Shown here: positions 20,983 through 31,787 of the stretch, piece after piece
Position numbering within the stretch: the stretch's first letter is position 1
Layout of the letters: every line of letters begins with the position of its first letter
Assembly: GCA_009760855.2 (NCBI GenBank)
Contig: WPIO01000066.1
Location: 704,501 to 768,500 of the forward strand
Source: Cristatella mucedo
Taxonomy: Eukaryota; Bryozoa; Phylactolaemata; Cristatellidae
DNA length: 64,000 nucleotides
Direction of reading: 5' to 3'
Program-made: the position numbers and the translations under genes
Notes under the pieces: model-generated
Seen by the model: only the letters and a program-made list of their open reading frames with translations
Told to the model about the DNA's origin: nothing
Database searches by the model: none

Positions 20983-21135
20983 ACTTGGTGATTGAACAGC
21001 ATTGCTCGTAGTGTGGCATTACGGCCTCAGTTCTATTACCAAATAATGAACTTAAAAATGCAAGTTCGGCCCGGCAAGATTCGAGCGCTCAGCCTTAGCC
21101 GTGAACAGCAAGCACCTTAGCTCCTAAACTCAAAC
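20983..21135 (-). mobile_element. SINE-A2 (diverged SINE-A relative), unit 1
   Basis: Minus strand: tRNA-like head with an A-box-like GTTTAGGAGCTAAGG and a B-box-like GCTCGAATCTT, and a tail ATGCTGTTCAATCACC that aligns with the SINE-A tail. Present in all three duplication units. Confidence 0.65.
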
Positions 21136-22029
21136 GAATTAGCACGAGATGGAATGTAGTTACCATTGAACCTCTTGTATGCATAGTCTCTCTGTTTGAA
21201 CTTTGGATGTGCTCCACAATTGGTCAAGCAGCCTAGTTTTTTCCGACTATCTCCATGCACAGTCTAATCAACCAGAAACAAGCATGCATTTGCAAAAATT
21301 ATGCTAAAACTCTTTGTTCGCATATTTTCTAAGGCAAAATTTTGAAAAGAAGCGGCAGTAAAAATGAAAAACCGTCATGCACGCTATAAATCAAGTGAAT
21401 AGTCGTTTCATATCAGTTCCTACAATCAAAGGTTCATATAGAGGCTCAGTTCAAAATATGTTTCAGGCTAGCTGCCAGGGCTTCAGCTGTAGCACAAGCG
21501 ATGAATAACACTAATTAAAAGGGGGTAATGATCGCCTAGCACTTTAAGCTCAAAATATGAAGTACTTGCATGAACAATCGGTACGATACCTACCTGTTTC
21601 ATTATTTTAATCTCACACAATTAGGCTCTTGCTGGACGTATCAAAATATCTATCTGGCTCTGCTGGAAGTTCGTTTACAGCTCCAACAGTCAGTTCTTTA
21701 TTAGTACTTGACGCCGATTTTAGGCCACCTAATTATTGAAAACCACACCACCTTCCTGTAGCCCTTATAGCAAATTAACCGTAAATGCTAATTATATTGG
21801 TACTTACAAGGCTGATCTATCTTGAAACCATTTCAATAGGATGCCTCAATAGTGCAGTTTTAAATGGTAACAGCATGATTAGCAGTAATTTTTCTGACTT
21901 CATCGCCGCCACCGTTTTAAAATCATCATTTTTGATAGTAACCGCTATCTTATTTATCACACGGTTTTAAACACAAAACTGTGCTAATGAGAGGTTCTAA
22001 ATTTAATAGGATTACTACTACTTCAGCTG

Positions 22030-22608
22030 AGTTATCATCGTTAGCATCACAGTTGCAACATCACATCACTTGTTGCAGCCTACACTGGTTTCAATAAAGA
22101 AAAGCGTCGACTTTAAGGTCAAGATCACTCATTTTTCAGTCCTCCATTCTTTCTCTCTAGCCTACCTATCACATCTACTTTCCCAGGAGGCATGGCATCT
22201 TACCACCAATTTTTTAGAATCAGATAATTTACCCATACATCGTGCACATCTCAAATCCTTTGGAGATCGTGCCTTTTTAGTTCCTATGCTCCCAAAGCCT
22301 AGAACTCGCTCCCGACTTGCGTCACGACATCTCCTGACTTGACCACATTAAACAAGTAATTAAAAACGCACCTATTTAAAACTGCATTCAGTGGATCCCT
22401 GTGATTCGTCATTTGCTTGCTTATGCGTGCTGACACTGCATGCTTCCACTGACCATACTAGCATGCTGACACTGTGCATGTCGCCCATAACCTTGTTATT
22501 CTTGTTGTATATTCAGCATGCTGCAAATAACAATTTGATTGTGCTTCATTTGCAGCATTTGTAAAACGCCTCGAAAGAGATTGAGCTCTCCGAGGGCCCT
22601 AAACCCCA
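22030..22608 (+). mobile_element. LINE-A 3' end, unit 1
   Basis: RT C-terminus and 3' UTR (ATCCCTGTGATTCGTC block), then the stem-loop CGAAAGAGATTGAGCTCTCC. No microsatellite tail remains. Counterpart in unit 2 at 26895. Confidence 0.88.
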
Positions 22609-22689
22609 CTAGCCTCTGAGGCCCTATACGTGGTTGTAGGGTCTACGAGACTAGTAGAATCCTTTGAATGGGAATCCTGTTAGGATGAG

Positions 22690-23232
22690 ATATCGTGGCC
22701 TCACTGAATGTAAACACTGAACTTGAATACAGACATGGAATTGAAAGAGAAGGGCTCCATGGTAATATATTGAGGGACACGAGTCAAGAAATGGTGATTA
22801 AACCTCTGGAGCTCTCTACTCTCTGACCTTTTAGATATCAGTGGCACAGAAGCAAGAGAAACAATCAGCTAGATTCCTCAATGGTCACAAGGTAAGAAGC
22901 TAGTGTGGGAGAGGTTAAGATGATAATCGACGGTAGATCAAATTAATTTTGAAGCCTGCATATGTGGTTCAACAGATTTTCTTAAAGCTAGACTTAGCTT
23001 TCTCTAGGATGCATTTTTATGATCTACGATAGTCCTTAGACCTCTGTCCACAATCAGTGAGCTCTTATATTTTCCATGCTGTCTCAAAAACTTAAGCTTA
23101 GTTTAGCTAGCTAGTTTATTCTCCGTGTCAAAGCATATAGTTCGTCAGCGCGAGGACAGACTGTGAATTAACCCAGAGCAAGAACTCGTCAAGCATGTCA
23201 GCTAGAGTCGGGTTGAAGCATTATAACTGTTA

Positions 23233-23271
<39 letters not shown>

Positions 23272-24270
23272 CACTTGGTAAATCACCCTCAGGTAAATCA
23301 CATCTCTTTCTAGGAACTTTACAATTGCTTCAAAGGAAAACGTCGAAAGGCGGACTGAGTAGCTGAGGCCAAGAAGATATTCTGTAGAGTGGATAGTATC
23401 GATACCACCAATCGCAGAGGTTTTGTGATTCACAGATTACCTTTGATGTGGAGGAGGGCACATCGTGTATACTGACTGAGATGGACGTGTGGTTGGATAT
23501 GTGAAATTTTATTTTTGCTGAAGCTGGCATTCGCTTTTACCAAAATATGTGGCCGAATGTGTGAGCCTTGAAGTGAGTAAAGTGACAAACATGTGCCGCA
23601 AGAGAGAACGAGTCATTCAGCAACAAAGCTTAGCTAAAGACAACAGACAATTTATCAATACAAAATATAAAATCACACATAACGTGGATAGATTGATTTA
23701 TTAGTGAAAACTCACAATGATTTTAGAATAATCTGTGATAAATTAGGACTTTATACCTTTGGGCGATAGAACTTTTGTCAGCCAACTAAAAGATTGACTT
23801 GCAACCCAAGATTAGTGAGACCTTTTCAAGAGAACTGCAAACGTTTTTTTTTAAATTGAGGGAGGAGTGAGTGAATATAGCCACATCCGCCAGTTTTTAT
23901 TGAAGAAGGGGTGAAAACAAAGCTTGCAGCTGTTTTACCGGTTATGGTCGAGTGGTCACTCTATTTTGGAAAGTTCCTGGTCTAGTCGAATATATCAAAA
24001 AATGGCAAAGCCATTTGAAGTAACTACGGCACGTATTGTAGAGGAGGGTTCATGCAGTTTAGTAAGCACTGGAAGGCATGCATTACGCAGGGCTGCAAAG
24101 GTTATAGTGGGCCTGACGACTACTCAATTAGAGGGATTAACTACAGCAATTGTAGAAAGTCTTGCAGGGCGGCAAGAGGCAACTGTGAGAATAGCAACCG
24201 TTCTATCTGCTCCCACCCGAGCAGGTTCAGACTGCTACGGCAGCCATGGCTAGACAGCATTTCGTTAGTA
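22690..24270 (-). mobile_element. LINE-A 5' half, unit 1
   Basis: Reverse alignment with 61600-63040: RT N-terminal boundary, linker (GCTAGACTTAGCTTTCTCTAGG), endonuclease C-terminus (GGTTTTGTGATTCACAG), and the 5' coding region (GGCCTGACGACTACTC). Plus-strand frames here are antisense artefacts. A tail-only LINE-A lies inside it. Confidence 0.8.
23233..23345 (-). mobile_element. LINE-A tail-only insertion, unit 1
   Basis: (AAT)n at 23236-23270, then the reverse stem-loop and about 20 bases of 3' UTR, embedded in the LINE-A minus copy. Its counterpart at 27885-27985 shows it predates the duplication. Confidence 0.85.
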
Positions 24271-24594
24271 ATCAATCCACGGACCATACAAATAGCAACT
24301 TGATCTAGAAATGCATACAAATAACAAGCGGTGAGATTGAAATCAAGCGAATTCCAGGCTTAGCCAAAAGTCTTGCGAATGCAGTTCCCATGATGATAAC
24401 CACGAGGAACTTTCTAAAGTTTCTCGTTGAGATCCAGAAGCTTCTGCAACTTGTAACGTTCCTCACGCTTATGTTCCTATTCTTGTGACAGCAGTTGACA
24501 TTTCTGTTGCTGCCTTCGGATACTTTCTTTATTCTCTTGGCTTTGGTTATCTAGTTGCTCTTTGAAGCGGAAACGTTAAACAATGAATATAAAT

Positions 24595-24597
24595 GTA

Positions 24598-24629
<32 letters not shown>

Positions 24630-25205
24630 GTTAGCAAATATTGTTCAATCTATCAATTTTAATAAAGACAGCAGGTTGCTTTAAAATAAACCTCAGAATT
24701 AAGTACAGAGTGCACAATTAAAAAGTATCTTTACTAAATTCATATATAAGGCTATGTCAAAACTTGATGTTGGTTCATGGTGTCGTGGCGTTATCGGCCT
24801 GGGGTATCGAGTCAACATTATCAAATAGTGCCACACAAGCAGTAGGCAGTAAGAACAGAAGTCAATACACATCCGAAAAACAAATAACCGTAACTTTATC
24901 CTCTTATTGTAACTTTAAGTATTATCAAATGTAACTGCAGTGAATCCACTATGGATGCGATCCCTGCAAGAGTTAACATATGGTTCGCTAAGGAAGTCAC
25001 CAAGCCAATAGAACTTGCTAAGGGTAAGTTTGCAACAACTTCGGACACAAACTAACATGCATAAATAATATATATATATATATATAATAATATAAAATAT
25101 ATATAAAATATATAAAATATGTAAAATATATACAATATAATATATATATAAAATATAATAATATATATAATATATAATATATATAAAAATAATATAATAT
25201 AAGGA
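24595..25205. repeat. AT microsatellites inside unit 1
   Basis: (TA)n at 24598-24626 and a long irregular TATA/AAAATAT tract at 25066-25205. The latter is nearly absent from unit 2 (about 29670), so it expanded in unit 1. Minus frames through it are Tyr/Ile low-complexity. Confidence 0.92.
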
Positions 25206-25289
25206 GTTATACTTACAAGAATAATCAGCATATTTTGTCGGCAATAAGCAAACAAATTTTCCTTGTCGCATTCTTAACAAATTGATTCC

Positions 25290-25447
25290 GCTGAACTGGT
25301 TTGGTCTACTGGTTAAGATGTGTGGCCCGAGCAAGGTCTGGCCAAGGTATCAGGCTCGAGACCCTTGACGTAAGTGAAGTGCCTGAATGGAGATTGGGTT
25401 CTCTTACAGTGCTATACAATGGAACTATATTTTTTTTCTTTCTTTCT
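25290..25447 (+). mobile_element. SINE-B, unit 1
   Basis: Head CTGAACTGGTTTGGTCTACT, B-box-like GGCTCGAGACC, then the LINE-A-type tail (GTGCCTGAATGGAGATTGGG, TCTCTTACAGTGC) and a T-rich end. Shared with unit 2 at 29749. Confidence 0.85.
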
Positions 25448-25571
25448 AGTGTTTAGTCAGACGTTTCTGATTAGCATGCACACCTACCACAAGCATTCGA
25501 AAATGCATGTGGTTTAATTCCATCTAAGCGTACTTAAGAATTACCGGTGTTGAGAACTGGTCGATTCCACA

Positions 25572-25598
25572 GGGGGGGGGGTGGGTGGGGTGGAAGGG
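25572..25598 (+). other. G-run, potential G-quadruplex
   Basis: Ten G, then GGG, GGGG, GG and GGG separated by one or two bases. Confidence 0.75.
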
Positions 25599-26021
25599 TT
25601 TGCGACAATCCAACTTCAGAATAATGGCAATAATCGTAAAAAAGCAATACATTGTTGATTCAGCAACCTGAGAGTACGAGATAACTTTCTAAGGCATGAA
25701 CTGCATGTGCTTGATGTGGTAATTTCTTATGGTAATAGTCGTTCAGCTAAATATTGAGCCTTTTGAGGTTTCCGATCCTGTTTTCCAGTTTCTTTTCAAC
25801 GAAAAAATATTCAAATCAAGATAAAGTCATAAAAATCTTGACGTTAAATAGGTGAAAAGGTCCAAGGAATAAAGCAGCTCATTTTCTTATTTAACCTATA
25901 TACAGTTTTCAGGAGGCTGCAACTATACAATATTTGCTTAGGCACTTCCCATTACATTTTAACTTGTCAATGATCTGAATATACTCAATCCACTATTTTT
26001 GTAACTACATTTAAATAAATG

Positions 26022-26023
<2 letters not shown>

Positions 26024-26077
<54 letters not shown>

Positions 26078-26090
26078 TGTGTGTGTGTAT
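26024..26090. repeat. (AT)n followed by (GT)n microsatellite
   Basis: Alternating TA from about 26027 to 26075, then GTGTGTGTGT. Confidence 0.95.
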
Positions 26091-26192
26091 CTATCTGATA
26101 AACTTCATACAACTAGCAACATCAATAAATGAACAGGCATAAACTGAAAGTGATCTTAAAGAGTGTCCTAAAAGAAGCTCTTTAGAACAAAT

Positions 26193-26350
26193 ATTAGGTG
26201 ATTGAACAGCCTCGTTTGCATAGTGGAATACCGGCTTCAATGCTACTACAAATTCCTGAACTTACAAAACATGCACGGCTATTACAAGATTAAAATACTC
26301 GACCTCAGCGATGAATAACAAGCACCTTACCTCCTAAACTCAAATGAGAT
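26193..26350 (-). mobile_element. SINE-A2, unit 2
   Basis: Aligned counterpart of 20983-21135. Its tail GAGGCTGTTCAATCACC is very close to the SINE-A tail. Confidence 0.65.
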
Positions 26351-26603
26351 AACATGAGATGGAATGTAGCAACCCCTTGAACTTCTTGTAGTCACAGTCT
26401 CTCTGTTTGTGCTTTGGACGTGCTCTATGATTAGTCAAGCAGCCTAGTTTTTCAACTATCTCCGTGCACAGTCTAATCCATCAAAAATAGACACACATTT
26501 TTTGGAAGTCATCCTAAAATTCGTCGTTCGCATATTTTCTAAGCAAAAATTATGCAAATAAGTGGTAATAAAAATTGAAAACTATCATGCATGCATAATA
26601 AAG

Positions 26604-26788
26604 AAAGAGAGAAATGCTAGCTGATTTAGCAGCTTCTTTTTGTATAGTGACAGAAGAGCCTTCGCTGCTATAACCACCGCTTGCAGTAGCGATAAAGGAT
26701 TGCCCACTATAGGATTTGAACCCACGGCCTCGGGGTCGAGGTCATGAAAAGCAACCACCTTAACTAATGAACCATTAGGGCTCTTCAA
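26604..26788 (-). mobile_element. SINE-A, unit 2-specific, 7 bp target duplication
   Basis: Minus strand: A box region TGGTTCATTAGTTAAGG and B box GGTTCAAATCC. Flanked by AATAAAG at 26597-26603 and 26789-26795. Units 1 and 3 lack it, so it inserted after the segmental duplication. Confidence 0.93.
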
Positions 26789-26894
26789 AATAAAGTGACC
26801 AATCGTTTTATATCAGTTCGTAAAGCTAAATGCTCTTACGGACTATCAACTCACAATATGTTTAGGCAAGCTGCAGGTGCTGAAGCTGTAGCTA

Positions 26895-27258
26895 AGCCTG
26901 TCTAGTTCCCAACGAGGCATGGCATCCTCCAACAAATTCTTCGGAATTTAATAGTTTACCCATATCTCATACACATCTCAAATCCTTTGGAGATTGTGCC
27001 TTTTACTTCTTAAGCTCCGAAAGCCTAGAGCTCACTCCCAACCTGCGTCACGACATCTCCTGAATTGACCACATTGAAAGAAAAATTAAAAACCCACCTA
27101 TTTAAGACAGCATATGGCGGATCCCTGTGCATGTCACCCCTCACCTTGTTATTCTTGTCGTGTATTCAGCTTGCTACGAGTATCTACTTGATCGCGCTTC
27201 GTTTTCCAGAATTTGTAAAAGTCCTCGAAAGAGATTGAGCTCTCCGAGGGCGTTATAC
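26895..27258 (+). mobile_element. LINE-A 3' end, unit 2
   Basis: Counterpart of 22170-22608, ending in the stem-loop GAAAGAGATTGAGCTCTCCG. Confidence 0.85.
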
Positions 27259-27329
27259 CCTACTTGTCTCTGCGACCCGATACCTGGTTATAGGTTCTAC
27301 GAGACTAGTTTTATCGTGTGAATGGGGGA

Positions 27330-28920
27330 TGCATGTTAGGACGAGAGATCTTGGCCTCACTGAATGTAACCATTGTACTTGAACACAGACATGGAACTGA
27401 GAGAGCAGAGCTTTATAATACCGATTGAGGGACACGAGCCAAGAAATTATGCTGCCACCTCTGGGGTTCCCTACTCTCTGACCTTTTCTATATCAGTGGC
27501 ACAGAAGCAAGAGAAGCAATCAGCTGGTTTCCTAAATGAAAAAGGTAAGGAGCTAGTGTGGGATTGGTTAAGACGATAATTGACGGTAGACCTAAGCAAT
27601 TTTGGAACCTGCATACGTGATTCAACAGGTTTACTTGAAGCTAGACTTAGCCTTATCTAGGATAGATTTTCATCAGCTACGGCAGTCCTCAGATGCCTGT
27701 CAGTAATCATTAAGTACTGACATTATCTACGCTGTCTCAAAATCTTCAGCTTAGTTAACCTAGATAGTTTGTCATCCGTGTCAAACCGTATAGTTCGTCA
27801 GCATGAGGATGGACAGGGAACTTCCTCAGAGCGAGAGTTTGTCAAGCATTTCAGCTAGAGTTCTGTTGTAGTATTGCACCAGTTATGAATTGTAATAATA
27901 ATTACACTGCACTCGGTAAAAATCATTGAGAGAACTACAGCTTTTTCTAGGCACTTTACAGTTGCTGCAAAGAAAGAGGTTGAACTGTGAATTCAGTAGC
28001 TGGGGCGAAGAATATATTCTTTAAAGGGGATAGCATCGATGCCACCAGTCGCTGGGTTTTGCGATTCACGGATGACCTTTGATGTGAAGGACTGCACATC
28101 GTGTAAACTGACTCAGATCAATGTGTGGTCAGATAGGCTGAATTTTATTATTACTAAAGTTATAATTCTGTTTAAAAGAAATATGTGGCCAAATATGTGA
28201 GCCTTGAAGTGATTAAATGGGCGGCAAGACAGAAGGAGTCATTCACTAGAAAAGCGTCGCTGAAGGCATCAAATAATATATCAAGGTCGAATTGAAAATC
28301 CCACAAAACGTTGACGGATCAATTTATTAGTGAAGACTCACAATTATATTAGAATAATCTGGAATAAATTAGGACTTTCAAGCTACGGGCGATAGAATTT
28401 GTGTTCGCTCACTAAAAGATTGACTTGCAGCGAAAGCTTCTCAAGACTTTTTTGAGGGAACTGCAAGCGTTTTGATATTGACGGAGAAGCGACTGAATAT
28501 GGAAACATTCGCCAGTTTTGATTGAAGCAGGGTGAAAAACAAAAAAAGTCAGCAGCTGTTTTACCATTTATGGTTGAGCGGGTCATCGATTTCTGAAAGT
28601 TCTCGGTCAGGTCACAGATATCAGAAAATGGCAAAGCCGTTTGAAGTAATTCTGGCAGGTATTTCAGGGAGCTCATGCAATTTAGCAAGAACCGGAAGGC
28701 ATGCATTAAGCAGTGTTGCAATGGTTATAGCAAGCCTGATGAATACTAAGTTAGAGAGACTAACTGCAGCACTTGTATAGAACATTGCAGGGCGGCAAGA
28801 GGAAGTGCTGGGAATAGCAAACGTTGTTTCTGCTACCCGCCGAGCAGGTCTTGACTGCTACGGCAGCCATGGCTATGCAGATTTTTGTTAATAATCAATT
28901 CATGGACCATGCAAATCGCA
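27330..28920 (-). mobile_element. LINE-A 5' half, unit 2
   Basis: Reverse alignment with the LINE-A linker and endonuclease. The minus frame 28383-28721 ends in a sequence corresponding to the conserved VYRP motif of the endonuclease (here FYRP). A tail-only LINE-A is embedded at 27885-27985. Fully decayed. Confidence 0.78.
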
Positions 28921-29748
28921 GCTTGATCTAGAAATGCATACAAAGACAGGCGGTGAGATTGAAGTCAATCAGATTCCAGGCTCAGCCAAAATTCTTAGGA
29001 ATGCAGCTCACATCATGTTAACCTTGAGGAACTTTCAAAAGTTACTCGCATTTATGCAGACGCATCTGCAACATCCGAAGCTCCGCAAGATTGTGCTTAA
29101 ACTGTTGTGGCTTTCATTGATGGTTCTTTTGCTGCTTCCTCATAAGTTCTTTGTTCTTTTTTTTGCACATTCAGTTCCTCTTAGGATCAGAAACATTACA
29201 AGCGAATAAAATGTTGCTTAAAATGTCAGTATTAGAGCATAATGTTCTCAGAATCAATCCCAATAAAGACAATAGGTTCCTTTACACTAATCTCAGCATT
29301 TTTCAAAGACTGCACAATTAAAAAATATCTTTACTGAATTCCAATTATAAGGCAAAGTTCAAAACTTTAAACTGGTTAATGGTAACGCTGTGTTATTGGC
29401 CTCTTCATCAAATCTAAATAAATAAATATTGTTACACAAGCAGTAAGCAATAAGAGCAGAACTCAATATACTTTCACAAAGCAACTAAACGTAACTGCAT
29501 CCTCATATTGTAAATTTAAGTTTTAAAAATTTATTTGCAGTGAATCCAGTGTTAATACGATCTCTTCGAGAGTTAACTCTTGCGAGGCCAAGGAAGTCGC
29601 CAAGCCAATAGAATTTGCTTTAATTGAGTTTTCAACAACTTCGGACACAAATTAACATGCACTGTAAAAAATCATACTTACAAGAATAAGCAGCATATTT
29701 TTCAGCAATAGCCAACAGAAATTTGTGTTTTATTTTTTTTTAAATTCC

Positions 29749-29903
29749 GCCGAGCTAGTTTGATCCACCATTTAAGATGTTCGCCCCGACCAAGGTCTGG
29801 CCGAGTTCGTAGGTACAAGCCACTTGGCATAAGTGAAGCGCCTGAATAGAGATTACCTTCTCTTATGGTGCCTTACAAATTAGCTATAACTTATTTTATT
29901 AAT
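29749..29903 (+). mobile_element. SINE-B, unit 2
   Basis: Head GAGCTAGTTTGATCCACC, tail AGCGCCTGAATAGAGATTAC then CTCTTATGGTGCCTTAC. Counterpart of 25290-25447. Confidence 0.83.
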
Positions 29904-30573
29904 TTATAGTATTATGCCACACGTATTTAGTTAGCATGCAGTCTTACCACAAGCTATTAAAACTGCATGTGGTTTAATTCCCGCTATGCCTACCTAAGAA
30001 TTATTGGTGTTGAGACACTGCTAGACTCCACGGGGCGCAAGGGTTACTGGTATTCTAACTGGAAAATAATAGCAATCAGAGTAAAGCCAGTAGTAAATTG
30101 TTCATACAGAATCCTGAGAGAATGAGATAACTTTTTAGGGCCTGAACTACATGTCTAGGTGTTGTAGCTGCATTCGCTACTTATCTTTCTGCTAAATCTT
30201 GAGCTCTTTATTGTTCCTTTTTTGGTTTTCTAGTTTCTTTTCAACGAAAAAATATTCAACCTATGATGAAGTTATGAAAATCCTGAAGCTTAACAGATAA
30301 AACGGTTCAAGAAATAAAGCAGGCTACGTTCTTATTTAAAATATATATATATATATGCGGTTTCTAGAAGGCTGCAATTAAAAGATATTTGCTTAGGTAC
30401 CTGGCAGTAGCTTTTAGCTTGTCAATGAACTCAATATATTCAATGGAATATTTTTGTAATTACATGTATATATGTAGCTATATAACATAGGTTCACAAAA
30501 CTCGCTACACAAAAGATGCCAGGATTAAACTGAGTACGATCTTAGAGAATTTCCTAAGAGAAGTCGATTAGAT

Positions 30574-31787
30574 AAAATATTGGGCGATCGATCATCCTTT
30601 GCATGGTGGAACAACGGCCCCAATGCTATTACCAATTTCTGAGCTTAAAAATACATGCTTGGCTATTTTGAGATTTGAATACTAGACCTCAGCCATGAAT
30701 AGCTAGCATCTTAGCTCGTAAACTGAAATGAATTACCATGCGATGGAATGTAGCTAACCTTGAATTCTTTACATGCTTAGTCTCTCTGTTTGTGCTTTGG
30801 ACGTGCTCTAAGATTGGTCAAGCAGCCTAATTTTAGTCGAATATCTCCATGCGCAGTCTGATCTATCAGAAAAAAACATGCATTTACAAAAAGTATGCTA
30901 GAACTCTTTGTTCGCATATTTTCTAAGTCAAAATGATGCAAAGAAGCGGTGGTAAAAATTCAAAACTTTGATGCACGCTTTACATGAAGTGACCAATCTT
31001 TCATATCAGTTCGAAAGTTCAAAGGTTCTTGTGGACTATCAATTCAAAATATGTCCAGGCTAGCTGCCAGTGCTTTAGCTGTGGCCTAAACGTTTAAATG
31101 CACGAAGGGAGATCGGATAATGGTTACTTAAGCACTTTAAGCTTACAACATGAAGTGCTTGCATAAACAATCGACGCAATAAGTGTCTGCTTAATCATTT
31201 TAATCCCACATAAGTGAGCACTTGAATTACAAATTCATACAATATCTATCATCCTCAGCTGGCTTCGTTATCTGCTCAGATAATCAGTTCTTCGTTAGTA
31301 CTTCAAGTCGACTTTTAGGACACGTCTAGTCATTGAAAACTACATCATCTTTCCGTAGCCTTAATGTTTAATGAGCAATGCATAAAAATTATTGTGGTAG
31401 TTATCTAGCTGATTCATCTTTAAGAGCATTTCAATAAGATGCCTTCCTGGGTCAGCTGTGTATGGTACTGTCATGATTATCAATAATTCTCCTGCTGTCA
31501 TCGCCGTAACCGTTTTTAAAAGACCCATTATTCATGTCAGTCGCTTTTATGTTTAACGCACGGATTCAAGCATAAAACCATGCTTATGGGTGGGTTCTAA
31601 ATTTAATATTAATTATTACTACTTCAGTTGCGCTTGTCCTCGTGAGCCTCACAGTTGCCGCGTCACACCATTCGTCACCGACTGCACTGGCTTACAGTCA
31701 AGAAAGACGTCGACATCAAAGTTTTGTCACTCACCTTGCAGCCCCTTCATTCTTTGGCTCCAGCCGACCTATCCCACGTTGCATTGA
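30574..31787 (+). repeat. Tandem segmental duplication, partial unit 3
   Basis: Aligns with 20975-22160 of unit 1, including a SINE-A2 at 30580-30735 and the start of the LINE-A 3' part (31620-31787). It stops at 31788, where a different portion of LINE-A begins mid-sequence. Confidence 0.85.

Larger units (their letters stand above)
20975..26183 (+). repeat. Tandem segmental duplication, unit 1
   Basis: Collinear with 26184-30573 (unit 2) over almost its entire length and, for its first part, with 30574-31787 (unit 3). Shared landmarks in order: SINE-A2, TCTCTCTGTTTG block, LINE-A plus 3' end, LINE-A minus copy with a tail insertion, ATGGCAAAGCC block, CAACAACTTCGGACACAAA, SINE-B, GCTTAGGCAC block. 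Non-LINE sequence is shared too, so this is duplication of a genomic segment, not independent insertions. Confidence 0.9.
26184..30573 (+). repeat. Tandem segmental duplication, unit 2
   Basis: Second unit, collinear with unit 1. Differences: a deletion replaces the part matching about 21500-22160 of unit 1, a SINE-A is gained at 26604, and the AT array is short. Confidence 0.9.

Noticed and set aside
23924..24253. 109-codon frame conserved between duplication units 1 and 2
   Set aside because: The conserved nucleotides are the reverse strand of LINE-A 5' coding sequence carried by the segmental duplication.
24915..25334. 139-codon minus frame, Tyr/Ile-rich
   Set aside because: Most of it is the AT microsatellite tract of unit 1.
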